In this document: positions 26,766 through 36,137 of the stretch, one piece after another
How positions within the stretch are numbered: the first letter of the stretch is position 1
Layout: each line of letters starts with the position of its first letter
From: Bacteroidota bacterium
Lineage (GTDB): Bacteria > Bacteroidota > Bacteroidia > Chitinophagales > Chitinophagaceae
Assembly: GCA_018266615.1 (NCBI GenBank)
Contig: JAFEAB010000063.1
Location: forward strand, 1-54,789
Length of the DNA: 54,789 nucleotides
Direction: 5' to 3'
Notes under the pieces: model-generated
What the model was told of the DNA's origin: nothing
The model's database searches: none
The model's input: the letters and a program-made list of their open reading frames with translations, nothing else
Made by a program: the position numbers and the translations under genes

Positions 26766-27958
26766 TTCCTGTTATTGTAAAATTCCTGCATTTGGCTATG
26801 CAGCCTGAATAATTCGCTATCCGTAACTTCCCGGGCCATTGCCAGTTTATCCATTGCAACTAACAAGGACCTGGTATCCTCTTCACTTACTCCGGATTTC
26901 CTGCTTAATGCCAAAACCAAATCATGCCGGCTGATATTCGTATCAAGATAATAGTTTGTTTTCAGAAATTCCTGGAAATGAGCCACCATTTTAAGAGCAA
27001 TAGCCTTATGGTTTCCTTCCTGCATATACAGCCGGGCAATAGTCTCCGAAAATGCGACCGAACTATTTACATTCGGCGTAATGATGCGTATCTCCCGCTG
27101 TTTCCGCTTACCATTAAAAAGCACATACGATGCCAACAATGCGGCCAGCAGGTAGAAAGCCCAGGCAAGCGGCGGTTGTTTTAAGAATTCATTCAGGGTA
27201 CCGCCTCCGTTATTGGCGGCGGGTTTCCGGGTCAACACCCGATAATAATCATCCCAGTAAACATGCCCTGGCGAATCGCCCAATACCTGAAGGATACCCT
27301 CCATATACCGGTAATTATTGCGGGTCAGTAAAAAATAATTACTAAAAGCCCGGGGTTCGGAATGCAACAACAACTTTCCCTTCCCCCAAAAGATAACAAT
27401 AAAGTTAGGGTATCCCTCGCCGTTGTATCCCAGTATTCTTCCATAGCCGGGGTTAATAGTTGAGAAATAATGCCGGAACGGCCTGTAAAAATAACCAAAT
27501 GTGGAATCGTTTCCTTTTTCCAAATCAGCAATCAATCTTACCCTGGTATCTGTATATAAGTTAGAATTAGAAACAGGAAAAGCCGCTTCTGAAATCCGGC
27601 AATTGATGGCATTCATCAAGCTGGTATCGAAATAAGCGGAACTAAAAAAGAAAGTATTTCCTTCGTACACACTGTTCAAAATGGTTTGCACCTCCTCATC
27701 CTCCAGGAACAGATGCCGGGAAATACTGAAAAAGACTGCGTCATCATCCGATTTCAGCATGGAATTCTTTGAAACGGCATGATTAGTTTTTACTACATAG
27801 TAGGAGGCATAATATTGATTAAAAAGCTGATTGGCCACCATACCTCCGAATGGGTTTGCATCGGTTGCTGAATACGTTTCGCGCAGGTCAAGTCCTTCTT
27901 TCTTTGAACAGGAGAATACCCCTACCACACATAATAATATGAGAATTCGCTTTCCCAC
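26762..27958 (-). CDS. DUF4350-type membrane-anchored lipoprotein of the MoxR cluster
   Basis: 398 residues from a GTG at 27958. That start sits one base after the upstream stop and gives a clean lipoprotein signal (GKRILILLCVVGVFSC). ATG at 28000 or 28045 would add unconserved residues and overlap the upstream gene. The body contains a beta/alpha domain with DDAVFFSISRHLFLEDEEVQTIL and the segment GEGYPNFIVIFWGKGKLLLHSEP, then a transmembrane helix (PPLAWAFYLLAALLASYVLF) and a cytoplasmic helical tail. The DUF4350 assignment rests on these features and position; function unknown. Confidence 0.78.
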   Translation of the reverse strand: MGKRILILLCVVGVFSCSKKEGLDLRETYSATDANPFGGMVANQLFNQYYASYYVVKTNHAVSKNSMLKSDDDAVFFSISRHLFLEDEEVQTILNSVYEGNTFFFSSAYFDTSLMNAINCRISEAAFPVSNSNLYTDTRVRLIADLEKGNDSTFGYFYRPFRHYFSTINPGYGRILGYNGEGYPNFIVIFWGKGKLLLHSEPRAFSNYFLLTRNNYRYMEGILQVLGDSPGHVYWDDYYRVLTRKPAANNGGGTLNEFLKQPPLAWAFYLLAALLASYVLFNGKRKQREIRIITPNVNSSVAFSETIARLYMQEGNHKAIALKMVAHFQEFLKTNYYLDTNISRHDLVLALSRKSGVSEEDTRSLLVAMDKLAMAREVTDSELFRLHSQMQEFYNNRK

Positions 27959-27959
27959 C

Positions 27960-28760
27960 CTATCTTTGAAATTGGTTAAAACGGTTGGAAATTTCAGCAT
28001 AACGATCTGCCGAAACAGGCATATACCCATACCAGCAATGCTCATATATTTTTACCAGGCCCGAAAAATCGGCACGGTACAGCGGATTAATCTCCCGGAT
28101 ATAAAGGGCATTGGTTTTCCCTCTCGCAGGCTTAATTAACTCTTTATCTGCCAGCGTTTGCAACAATAAGAGAAAATGATACCGTATAGCCATCCTAAAA
28201 TCCCCCTTTTCCTCTGCATTTTTTATTAGCCCGGGGTAACCCGAATTACCTGAATGAAAATCCCAATCTTCCACTCCATTCTCTATCGCTGTAGCAACTT
28301 TTCTATTATTACTTCTTATAAAAATGCCGCGTGATTTAATCAGATTAAATAGCAAAATCAATACTAAAACTCCCGCAATTGTTCCCAATATTATCCGGAT
28401 GGTGGGCGACAAGCGAAACTGTTCTTGGGAATCAATGCCAGGATATAAATCGTCCCCAATTACTTTTCTTTCGCGCGCATTCCCGCCTTCCGTGTGCGCC
28501 CCATTTTCATTACGGAGCAAACTGTCTATCCGGGTCATATATTCAAATTTTCCGGATTGTTTCCAGGATATGATTGAATCGGGGGATATACTATGGCTGG
28601 AAATAACCAAAGCCGTATCGGAAAGACGGTGGCCTTCTGCATCTGGTTTACTCAGCTCGATATGGGCCGGGGGGGATACGGGCGAATTCTGTTTCTGCGC
28701 ATTCACCTGATTCATCCCGAGGAGGACCACTAAAAAAAGAGATAAAAAGGATTTATGCAT
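27960..28760 (-). CDS. DUF4129-type membrane protein of the MoxR cluster
   Basis: 266 residues. A signal peptide (about 1-22, ending NQVNAQ), a periplasmic linker, one membrane helix (about 127-148, IILGTIAGVLVLILLFNLI) and a cytoplasmic DUF4129-like domain with FRMAIRYHFLLLLQTLADKELI and KTNALYIREINP. Start and upstream stop overlap by 8 bases (ATGCATAA). It probably forms a membrane assembly with the SpoIIM-like and DUF4350 proteins; the role is unknown. Confidence 0.8.
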   Translation of the reverse strand: MHKSFLSLFLVVLLGMNQVNAQKQNSPVSPPAHIELSKPDAEGHRLSDTALVISSHSISPDSIISWKQSGKFEYMTRIDSLLRNENGAHTEGGNARERKVIGDDLYPGIDSQEQFRLSPTIRIILGTIAGVLVLILLFNLIKSRGIFIRSNNRKVATAIENGVEDWDFHSGNSGYPGLIKNAEEKGDFRMAIRYHFLLLLQTLADKELIKPARGKTNALYIREINPLYRADFSGLVKIYEHCWYGYMPVSADRYAEISNRFNQFQR

Positions 28761-29775
28761 CTTTCAACTTAATTCGTTGCAGCAAACTTTGGGTGGATTG
28801 AAACTTTCCTCTTCTATTTAATTGGATGGGCCAGATAACAAAATACCATACGATCAGAAACAGAGAGGAGGCTAAAATCAGGATACCCACCCAAACAGGG
28901 AGCCCGGTTGAACTTGCTGTGGAATAGGTATTGCTCATGAGGTGTGTTACGTAACTTTCTAAGAATGCAGCCACCAGGAAAAAGGGAACGAGGCAAATCA
29001 TAATCTTAACTGCATCCCGTGTTGCGTGTTTAAAGGATTGCAACCGGGAATAGGTGCCAGGGAACAGTATTCCCCGGGCCATTACCAGGCCAGCTGTACC
29101 GGCAATTACTATCGAGGAAATTTCGATGGTGCCGTGAATCCAAATAACCAGGATCGATTGCATACCCACATTATTTGCAAAGAAGATTTCTTCGAAGCTT
29201 CCCAACATAACTCCATTATGCCACAGGAGATAAATTGTACCCAACCCGGCAGTTAGTCCGCCGAGGAAAATAGTGAATGCAACCCGGATATTATTTAAAG
29301 CAATGGTTACAAACATAGAAAACGGGTTCTCATCTTTATAAACTCCAAATGGTTCACCCCGGGCTATATTCGCCTCTGTCATATCAACATACCTGTCGCC
29401 CAGGATGGTACGAATAAAATCCGGGTTTTGTTTATTTGCAAAATAGCCCATCAAAACCGAAACAAGGAAAAGGCAGGCTGTGAACAGAAAAACAGCATGA
29501 TACTTCTTGAACAGATAAGGTATTTCATATTTCCAAAAATGGTATATGCGTCCGAATTTTTCTTTCCGGTTCCGGTACACATTCTGATAGATGGAAGCTG
29601 TAATGCCGTTAATCCAGGCAGTTACTCGGCTACGCGGATAAAAAGTGCGGGCATAGGATAGGTCATCAATCAGCTCTAAAAAACGTTCGGCGGTTTCTTC
29701 TGCCGAAGGAGAATTCTCATGCTGATATTTTTTCCACTTTTCAGCATTTCGTTTAATAAAGAGTGCTTCTCTCAA
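28753..29775 (-). CDS. SpoIIM-like (DUF95) integral membrane protein, first gene of the MoxR cluster
   Basis: 340 residues. A cytoplasmic N-terminal helical region (about 1-90) with LIDDLSYARTFYPRSRVTAWIN is followed by five or six membrane helices (about 95-115, 165-195, 210-235, 255-280, 295-320), the DUF95/SpoIIM pattern. Despite the name it has no sporulation role in this group. The start is TTG 29775, because MREALFIKRNAEKW is in register with family N-termini and there is no ATG nearby. It is divergent from an RDD-family gene that usually belongs to the same neighbourhood. Confidence 0.85.
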   Translation of the reverse strand: MREALFIKRNAEKWKKYQHENSPSAEETAERFLELIDDLSYARTFYPRSRVTAWINGITASIYQNVYRNRKEKFGRIYHFWKYEIPYLFKKYHAVFLFTACLFLVSVLMGYFANKQNPDFIRTILGDRYVDMTEANIARGEPFGVYKDENPFSMFVTIALNNIRVAFTIFLGGLTAGLGTIYLLWHNGVMLGSFEEIFFANNVGMQSILVIWIHGTIEISSIVIAGTAGLVMARGILFPGTYSRLQSFKHATRDAVKIMICLVPFFLVAAFLESYVTHLMSNTYSTASSTGLPVWVGILILASSLFLIVWYFVIWPIQLNRRGKFQSTQSLLQRIKLKDA

Positions 29776-29886
29776 TGGGTAATAGGTTTAGTGGGATAAC
29801 TCCTTACAAGTTGATAAAAAATTCAGGAACCACAAAATTAGTTTGGCATGCAAAGGAAAGAACAAACAGGAATCGTAAATTGTGAT

Positions 29887-30675
29887 ATGGGTGTAGTGAG
29901 GATCTCAACTGCGTTTAACATAGACCTGGAATTTGAAATTGCGGGTATGCACAGGAGGTTATTGGCATACCTGATTGATTTTGCCCTGTTGATTTGCTAC
30001 CTCTATTTGATGAAGTACCTGTTGTATAAGGTAATTGGCGCTCCGATGGAGGCAACAATTGGGATAGACATCATGGTTATCAGCCTCCCCATGCTATTAT
30101 ATTCTCTGGTTTCAGAAATCTCGATGAATGGCCAAACCCTAGGAAAAAAATTAATGGCGATCCGGGTAATTAGCCTGGAAGGTGGTGAGCCCACCATTGG
30201 TCAATACATTACCCGGTGGATTACAAAATTTTTTGAGTGGCCCTTGTTGTTTGGATATATCCTGGTACGGGATTTTAATTCCATTCTTGTTTTTTTGATG
30301 AGTACCGGAATGCTGGGAATAGCAGTGGTTATTATTATTTCAGTAACGCCCAAGAATCAGCGGTTGGGTGATCTTGCTGCCGGCACGGCGGTAGTAGATG
30401 CAAAATCAGGCCTGGGCGTAATCGATACAGTTTTTATGCAGGTGAGCCAGGAAAATTATACGGTCCTGTTTCCGGAGGTAATGCGGTTATCGGATAATGA
30501 CATCAACACCATCAACCTGGTTCTCAACCTGGCAAAGAAGAACAATAATTATGATACTTGTTTACGGGTAGAAGCAAAAGTGAAGCAGGTACTGGGAATA
30601 CAAACCCAATTACACACGATCCACTTTTTAGAAAAATTAATGGAGGATTACAATTACCTCGCAACCCGGGAGTGA
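29887..30675 (+). CDS. RDD-family membrane protein
   Basis: 262 residues from ATG 29887, where the conserved N-terminus VRISTAFNIDLEFEIAG begins; an ATG at 29848 would add 13 unconserved residues. The RDD domain contains HRRLLAYLIDFALLICYLYL with the Arg-Asp pair at the first helix, the second helix near IDIMVISLPMLLYSLV, and GQTLGKKLMAIRVISLEG. A basic segment NQRLGDLAAGTAVV follows the third helix. A soluble C-terminal tail of about 70 residues is present. RDD proteins are often exporters or accessory subunits; no function can be assigned. It is divergent from the MoxR cluster and ends 5 bases from proS. Confidence 0.85.
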   Translation: MGVVRISTAFNIDLEFEIAGMHRRLLAYLIDFALLICYLYLMKYLLYKVIGAPMEATIGIDIMVISLPMLLYSLVSEISMNGQTLGKKLMAIRVISLEGGEPTIGQYITRWITKFFEWPLLFGYILVRDFNSILVFLMSTGMLGIAVVIIISVTPKNQRLGDLAAGTAVVDAKSGLGVIDTVFMQVSQENYTVLFPEVMRLSDNDINTINLVLNLAKKNNNYDTCLRVEAKVKQVLGIQTQLHTIHFLEKLMEDYNYLATRE

Positions 30676-30680
30676 AGACA

Positions 30681-32156
30681 TTAATAGGCCCTTGCAAATA
30701 AAACTCTTTGTTCACTTTGTTTTCCGCTGAGGATGCAATTACCAACCTCCTTTACATTCCCTAATGGAATACAACGGATTGTTGCCTTGGTAAGTTCTTT
30801 AATTTTTTCTTCTGTTTCGGAGCTACCATCCCAATGGGCGGAAATAAATCCGCCTTTATTATCCAAAAGATTTACAAACTCATCCCAGGAGTCTGCTTTC
30901 CGAATATTTTCATTACGAAATACCAATGCCCGGTTGAACAGGTTTTGTTGAATTTCTTCGAGCAACTGGCTAAGGTGTTGCGCAAGGCCATCAATAGCCA
31001 CCGATTTTTTCTCTTTTGTGTCTCTACGCGCTACTTCCACCACATTGTTTTCCAAATCCCGCATTCCCATTGCCACCCGGATAGGCACTCCCTGCAATTC
31101 GTACTCTGCAAATTTCCAGCCCGGCCGGGAATTATCACTGTTATCGTATTTAACCCGAATACCCAAGGTCTTTAAGGATTTGACAATTTCGTTAACCCGG
31201 GCATCGATGACCGGTTTACTATCATTGCCCTTATAAATAGGAACAATTACAACCTGCAATGGGGCAATCCGGGGAGGGAGTACAAGGCCCTGGTCATCGC
31301 TATGGGCCATAATCAGGGCACCAATAAGGCGAGTAGATACGCCCCAGCTGGTGGCCCATACATATTCCTGTTTATTTTCCTTATTTAAAAATTGCACTTC
31401 AAACGCTTTTGCAAAATTTTGCCCCAGAAAATGAGAGGTACCTGCCTGTAAGGCTTTCCCATCCTGCATCAGCGCCTCGATGCAATACGTATCTACCGCC
31501 CCGGCGAATCGTTCATTGGCAGATTTTACTCCTTTAATAACCGGCACGGCCATATACTCTTCCACAAAGGAAGCATAGACATCCAACATCCTTTCCGTTT
31601 CTTCCACTGCCTCAAGGGCCGTTGCATGGGCCGTATGCCCTTCCTGCCACAGAAATTCTGCGGTTCGAAGAAATAAGCGGGTACGCATTTCCCACCTTAC
31701 TACATTCGCCCACTGATTAATAAGCAGGGGAAGATCCCGGTAAGATTGAATCCAGTCTTTATAGGTATTCCAGATTATAGTTTCGGAAGTGGGGCGCACA
31801 ATCAGTTCTTCTTCCAGCTTTGCGTCAGGATCCACCACAATGCCATTACCATCGGGATCATTTTTCAGGCGATAATGGGTTACAACCGCACATTCCTTGG
31901 CAAACCCCTCTACATGCGCAGCCTCTTTACTCAAGAAACTCTTAGGAATAAATAAAGGGAAATAAGCATTTACATGGCCGGTATCTTTAAACATACGATC
32001 CAACTGATCCCGCATATTTTCCCATAATGCAAAACCATACGGTTTAATAACCATACAACCACGTACAGCCGAATAATCGGCCAGTCCGCCTTTAAGCACT
32101 AAATCGTTATACCACTGGGCATAATCTGTTTCCCGGGAAGTAAGTTCTTTACTCAT
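30681..32156 (-). CDS. proS: Proline--tRNA ligase, archaeal/eukaryotic type
   Basis: 491 residues. This class II synthetase is of the short type that lacks the inserted editing domain of E. coli ProRS and has a C-terminal zinc-binding-like extension. Signatures are [16 protein letters not shown] at the N-terminus, motif 2 region [31 protein letters not shown], and motif 3 region [27 protein letters not shown]. The C-terminal part ends ...RVLFARAY. The start is ATG 32156 (MSKELTSRE); a TTG at 32165 would add three residues. A TAATTTTG element sits 20 bases upstream. Confidence 0.96.
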   Translation of the reverse strand: MSKELTSRETDYAQWYNDLVLKGGLADYSAVRGCMVIKPYGFALWENMRDQLDRMFKDTGHVNAYFPLFIPKSFLSKEAAHVEGFAKECAVVTHYRLKNDPDGNGIVVDPDAKLEEELIVRPTSETIIWNTYKDWIQSYRDLPLLINQWANVVRWEMRTRLFLRTAEFLWQEGHTAHATALEAVEETERMLDVYASFVEEYMAVPVIKGVKSANERFAGAVDTYCIEALMQDGKALQAGTSHFLGQNFAKAFEVQFLNKENKQEYVWATSWGVSTRLIGALIMAHSDDQGLVLPPRIAPLQVVIVPIYKGNDSKPVIDARVNEIVKSLKTLGIRVKYDNSDNSRPGWKFAEYELQGVPIRVAMGMRDLENNVVEVARRDTKEKKSVAIDGLAQHLSQLLEEIQQNLFNRALVFRNENIRKADSWDEFVNLLDNKGGFISAHWDGSSETEEKIKELTKATIRCIPLGNVKEVGNCILSGKQSEQRVLFARAY

Positions 32157-32175
32157 ATAATCCAAACCTGTTATT

Positions 32176-32183
32176 CAAAATTA
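32176..32183 (-). promoter_or_regulatory. Promoter -7 element upstream of proS
   Basis: On the minus strand TAATTTTG is an exact TAnnTTTG element 19 bases from the ATG at 32156, giving an inferred leader of about 15 nt. Confidence 0.45.
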
Positions 32184-32335
32184 AATTCCTTCAATGGCCT
32201 CATTTGAGAGACTTTTAACAATCATTTCAAAAGAAATCCAGCCTTCAAAAAGATTGCAAATCTAAACTTTGCCTTAACATCAGCAACCGCGCAAAAGTAC
32301 TAACTTCATACTATAATTTTTTTAACCAATTTGAC

Positions 32336-32965
32336 ATGAAACTTCAATTTTTACTCATCATAGCCCTTGGGGCAATTCTTACCAGTTGCAGTAGTACTTA
32401 CCGAACCGGCCAAACTCCGGACGATGTGTATTATTCACCAGCCCGTCCGGTTGAGGAAAATTACCAGGTACGCACATACGAAAAACCCAGACCTGAATAC
32501 AACGACCGAACCATCCGAATGGCGATTTATGATCCCCGCTGGCGGTATTGGAATGATGATTATGATGCCTATTACAGTCCCTATTATTATGGTTATAATT
32601 ATGGATATTATTACAACCCCTATTATTATTCTTACCCGGTGTATTATGGGAACGTAACGATCCGAAACCCCAAAAACACGACTCCACGCATGACCTACTT
32701 AGGGGGGTACAACCATAATAATTACAAGGTTCCCAATATCAGGTCGGCGAAGCCTGATTTTAATGCGACTCCCAAAAATTATTACAACTACAATAACAAG
32801 TCTTCTATTACACGCGAACGGCTATACACCCCCCGGAACAACCGGAATAACGATGATAATTATGATGGCGGGAGCAGAGGATACAGCCCATCGTCCAATT
32901 CTTCTTCCGGATCGGGAAGTTCTTCTTCGGGATCAGGTATTTCCAGGCCCGGGCGTGGAAATTAA
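32336..32965 (+). CDS. Tyr/Asn-rich lipoprotein with Ser/Gly tail
   Basis: 209 residues with a clear lipobox (LTSCSS, Cys about 18). The middle (about 72-110) is built of Tyr-rich repeats (YYYGYNYGYYYNPYYY), then a basic Asn/Tyr-rich stretch, and the C-terminus is low-complexity SSSGSGSSSSGSG. Such proteins are common in Bacteroidota and probably lie in the outer membrane; I recognise no catalytic domain. It may be cotranscribed with the OmpP1-like gene 53 bases downstream. Confidence 0.75.
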   Translation: MKLQFLLIIALGAILTSCSSTYRTGQTPDDVYYSPARPVEENYQVRTYEKPRPEYNDRTIRMAIYDPRWRYWNDDYDAYYSPYYYGYNYGYYYNPYYYSYPVYYGNVTIRNPKNTTPRMTYLGGYNHNNYKVPNIRSAKPDFNATPKNYYNYNNKSSITRERLYTPRNNRNNDDNYDGGSRGYSPSSNSSSGSGSSSSGSGISRPGRGN

Positions 32966-33018
32966 ACCCCTATTATTAATAATCACAGATTAGTTAAACC
33001 CCTTCGCAACTCCCTGCT

Positions 33019-34572
33019 ATGCGTTATCCTATTGTTTGTATGCTATTATTTTTTTCTGCCACAATTTCAGCCCAGGTGCCGGAGGATGCCATACGATACA
33101 GTTGGTATAATCAATTTGGCACTGCCCGGAATATGGCAATTGGTGGTGCAGCAGGATCTCTTGGCGGCGATATAACCTCAGTTTTTGTAAATCCGGCCGG
33201 CATTGGATTTTATAAGACTACTGAATTTGTAATTACGCCCTCTGTATTCAATACCAAATCAGGAGCTGATTACCGAAATGTCAATACCCGGGAAAAGAGG
33301 GGTGGCTTTGGTTTAGGTACTACCGGAATGGTCTGGGGATCTGTAAGCAGGCGGAATCCGCAAAATAGTTCTGCCTTTTCTATTGCCATCAATGAGGTGG
33401 CTAATTTCAATAATAAGACAGGTTACGGAGCTTTAAATAATTATAGTTCATTTTCAGAACAATTTGCTGAAGAATTTGCGCGGAGTGGATATTCAATTAA
33501 TGATGTATTAAATTCAAACTCCCCGCTTCCCTATACGGCCGCAGTGGGGCTGTATACTTACCTCATTGATACGGTTACACAGGATGGAAACCTAATAGTA
33601 AAGGCTGCTCCCGAATACCTGCTCGATTCGGGTTACGCCCTAAAGCAGCAATATACCCACAGTACGGGTGGAGGCATATACGACCTTTCCTTTGCCTATG
33701 GGGCAAACATCAAAGACAAATTATACTGGGGAATCACAGTTGGGATACCCCTTATTTTCTACAGGAGTAACATGCAATACAGTGAGGAAGACACTTCCTC
33801 CAATGCATTCAATCATTTTAAATCTTTTTCTTACAACGACCGGTTTTCCACCAATGGAATTGGGCTAAACATAAAGTTGGGGGCTATATATAAGCCTATG
33901 GAACATTTGCGTATAGGCCTTGCCGTGCATACTCCTTCCTATTTATTCCTGACCGATACGCACACCGCCGAGTTGGGTACTGTTTTGGAAACCCCATCGG
34001 GTCAAACAGAATCCTTCCAGGTAAATTCTGAAATATTCACCAATAACCAGGAAGGAGAGGCAAAATATACCCAAAGCGCCCCCTGGAAGGTTATCCTGAG
34101 CGGAGCATTTGTTTTCAGAGAGGTAGAGAATGTAAGGAAACAACGAGGGTTCATCACTGCCGATATTGAATATGTACGCCATACGGCAAGCCGGTTTAGT
34201 TCCGATAACGAAGCCCCTACTGCCGATGAAAAAGCGTATTATAAATCGCTCAACAACGTAATTAAAAATTATTACAAGGGAGCGTTCAATTTCAGGGTGG
34301 GGGGCGAAATGAAATTCAATACCATAATGGCCAGGCTCGGCTTTGGTTTTTATGGAAACCCATATAAAGATGCCGCATTAAAAGCAAGCCAGGTATTGCT
34401 GAGTGGTGGACTGGGTTACCGGAATAAAGGGTACTTTGTTGACCTGGCTTATGTTCACCGGGTAAAAAAAGATGTGAGCTTTCCTTACAGGTTAGAAGAC
34501 CGTGCCAATACATTTGCCAGTTTAAAGCAAACATCCGGGAATGTAGTGGTTACGGTGGGTATGAAATTTTAA
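33019..34572 (+). CDS. OmpP1/FadL/TodX-family outer-membrane transport protein
   Basis: 517 residues. A signal peptide (about 1-18, ending ATISAQ) is followed by the FadL-like N-terminal region TARNMAIGGAAGSLGGDITSVFVNPAGIGFY, in which the NPAG motif is diagnostic, and then a barrel of alternating strands ending VVVTVGMKF. Family members take up hydrophobic compounds such as fatty acids or aromatics; the substrate cannot be predicted. A small stem-loop separates its end from the convergent miaA. Confidence 0.88.
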   Translation: MRYPIVCMLLFFSATISAQVPEDAIRYSWYNQFGTARNMAIGGAAGSLGGDITSVFVNPAGIGFYKTTEFVITPSVFNTKSGADYRNVNTREKRGGFGLGTTGMVWGSVSRRNPQNSSAFSIAINEVANFNNKTGYGALNNYSSFSEQFAEEFARSGYSINDVLNSNSPLPYTAAVGLYTYLIDTVTQDGNLIVKAAPEYLLDSGYALKQQYTHSTGGGIYDLSFAYGANIKDKLYWGITVGIPLIFYRSNMQYSEEDTSSNAFNHFKSFSYNDRFSTNGIGLNIKLGAIYKPMEHLRIGLAVHTPSYLFLTDTHTAELGTVLETPSGQTESFQVNSEIFTNNQEGEAKYTQSAPWKVILSGAFVFREVENVRKQRGFITADIEYVRHTASRFSSDNEAPTADEKAYYKSLNNVIKNYYKGAFNFRVGGEMKFNTIMARLGFGFYGNPYKDAALKASQVLLSGGLGYRNKGYFVDLAYVHRVKKDVSFPYRLEDRANTFASLKQTSGNVVVTVGMKF

Positions 34573-34577
34573 AGACA

Positions 34578-34599
34578 GAGGATCGGCATAAATCCTCCT
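34578..34599. terminator. Small stem-loop between convergent OmpP1-like and miaA genes
   Basis: GAGGAT (34578-34583) pairs with ATCCTC (34592-34597) around an 8-nt loop, exactly in the 27-base gap between two converging stop codons. It has no long T-run, so termination is only suggested. Confidence 0.35.
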
Positions 34600-35505
34600 T
34601 TAGATAATCCCTGCTTTTTCTTTAATAAAATTGAAAACCAGGTCTGATTTTGGGGCCATCCAATTAATTTCTGTATCTCGCTTAAACCAGGTTAGCTGGC
34701 GTTTCGCATAATGCCGGGTATTTTGCATTATAAGTTCCACCGCGCGGGGAAGTTGTATTTTCCCATCAAAGAAATCAAAAAGTTCACGGTATCCAACGGT
34801 TTGCAATGCATTCAAATGCCGGTGTGCCAACAATCCCTGAGCCTCTCTCTCCAACCCCCCGGCCATCATATCTTCAACGCGGCTGTTTATCCGTTGATAT
34901 AATAATTCCCTGGGCAATTCGAGCCCGATCTTCAACAGTTCAAAAGGTCGTTTCTTCCTTAAGCCGTGCTGAAGGGAAAGAATTCCTTTTCCGGTTTGGC
35001 GCACTACTTCGAGTGCGCGCATACAACGTTGCGGATTCAGCATCTCTCCCTTTTCTGCAAACTGGGGATCTTCGATTTTCAATTTTTCGTGCAACCAGAG
35101 AATACCTCCGTTTTCATATCCGCCCACCACTTCCTGCCTTATGATTTCAGCTACCGGGGGGATATCATCTAATCCTTCAAGAAAAGCTTTCACATACAGA
35201 CCCGTACCCCCGGCGAGAATGATAACCTTCGACTGATTAAAACAATTATTAGTAAAATCCAATGCGCCCTGCTCGAAGCTGGCAGCCGTTACTTCATCCC
35301 AAATATGATGGGAACTAATAAAAAAATGTTCTGTTTCAGCCAACTCCGCAGCGGAGGGTTTGGCAACACCAATATTTAATTCCTTAAAGCATTGACGGCT
35401 ATCGGCGGAAATGATAGCAGTGGAAAAATGTTGCGCTAATTGAAGGGCAATTTCTGTTTTACCAACTGCCGTTGGCCCAACAATTGAAATACACAAATTA
35501 CGCAT
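34600..35505 (-). CDS. miaA: tRNA dimethylallyltransferase
   Basis: 301 residues, typical MiaA length. It isopentenylates A37 next to the anticodon of tRNAs reading UNN codons. The P-loop is GPTAVGKTE at about 10-18, followed by ISADSRQ at 33-39, the ILAGGTGLYVKAF motif, and QRCMRALEVVRQTGK. The C-terminal part has LQTVGYRELFDFFDG and RHYAKRQLTWFKRD. It lies 20 bases after the pRiA4b-like gene and forms an operon-like set with it and cca. Confidence 0.96.
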   Translation of the reverse strand: MRNLCISIVGPTAVGKTEIALQLAQHFSTAIISADSRQCFKELNIGVAKPSAAELAETEHFFISSHHIWDEVTAASFEQGALDFTNNCFNQSKVIILAGGTGLYVKAFLEGLDDIPPVAEIIRQEVVGGYENGGILWLHEKLKIEDPQFAEKGEMLNPQRCMRALEVVRQTGKGILSLQHGLRKKRPFELLKIGLELPRELLYQRINSRVEDMMAGGLEREAQGLLAHRHLNALQTVGYRELFDFFDGKIQLPRAVELIMQNTRHYAKRQLTWFKRDTEINWMAPKSDLVFNFIKEKAGII

Positions 35506-35525
35506 GCCGATTTGTTGCTGGAAAA

Positions 35526-36101
35526 CTAGAATCCATCATTTGATTCTTCCGAAGAATTATCTGCTTCCTGGCCATCCGTAAGGGAATCTTCCTCACCCTC
35601 TTCACTAAACCCATCGGCCATAGCTTCGGGGCGCAGGTCGTATTTTTCTTCCATTTCCGCGAGGCGGCTATCTACAAGGCCCTTGGTTCCATATTGTGAA
35701 GGAGCCAGACCTTCGGTACGAACACATGCCGGGTAGGCCAGTTTTGCATTTTCTTCCTTCTCTACATTAATAAGTTCCAGCATAAAATGCCAGTTCTTAT
35801 TAAAGTCGTACTCATAAATAAATTTTTGATTGGGATCTTTCACTTCGCTACCGAGGGTAACATCCGCCATTAATAGCGGCTCCACCTTATAGGCTTTGTC
35901 GTATTTCTCAAGCGAAATCTCGCGTCCTCTTTGCCAGTTGTCGTTACTGCGGTAAAAGGTTGCTTTATGTTTATTATCGAACTCAAAACTTTTTAAAATT
36001 GCCAGATGAAAATCGAAGAAAGATTGGGTATGCCGGATACAAATATCCCGGTATGTACTTTCATCGTCTTCCCAATAAACCCTGAATCTGAATATAGCCA
36101 T
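35526..36101 (-). CDS. Plasmid pRiA4b ORF-3-like (IS1096 TnpR-passenger family) protein
   Basis: 191 residues. The N-terminal 140 residues fit the pRiA4b ORF-3-like fold: FRFRVYWEDDESTYRDICIRHTQSFFDFHLAILKSFEFD, then a histidine/aromatic-rich strand pair (FIYEYDFNKNWHFMLEL), and a CVRTEGLAPSQYG segment. The C-terminal 45 residues are strongly acidic. The family name comes from mobile elements, but this copy sits inside a tRNA-maturation operon (cca 36 bases upstream, miaA 20 bases downstream). The function is unknown. Confidence 0.8.
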   Translation of the reverse strand: MAIFRFRVYWEDDESTYRDICIRHTQSFFDFHLAILKSFEFDNKHKATFYRSNDNWQRGREISLEKYDKAYKVEPLLMADVTLGSEVKDPNQKFIYEYDFNKNWHFMLELINVEKEENAKLAYPACVRTEGLAPSQYGTKGLVDSRLAEMEEKYDLRPEAMADGFSEEGEEDSLTDGQEADNSSEESNDGF

Positions 36102-36137
36102 AATTCAAAAATAAGGTTTTTTTGTGGGGTGGCATAG

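Noticed and set aside
32379..32687. Overlapping ORFs on both strands of the Tyr-rich lipoprotein gene
   Set aside because: They are shadows produced by TAT/TAC-rich repeats; only the frame with the lipobox is credible.
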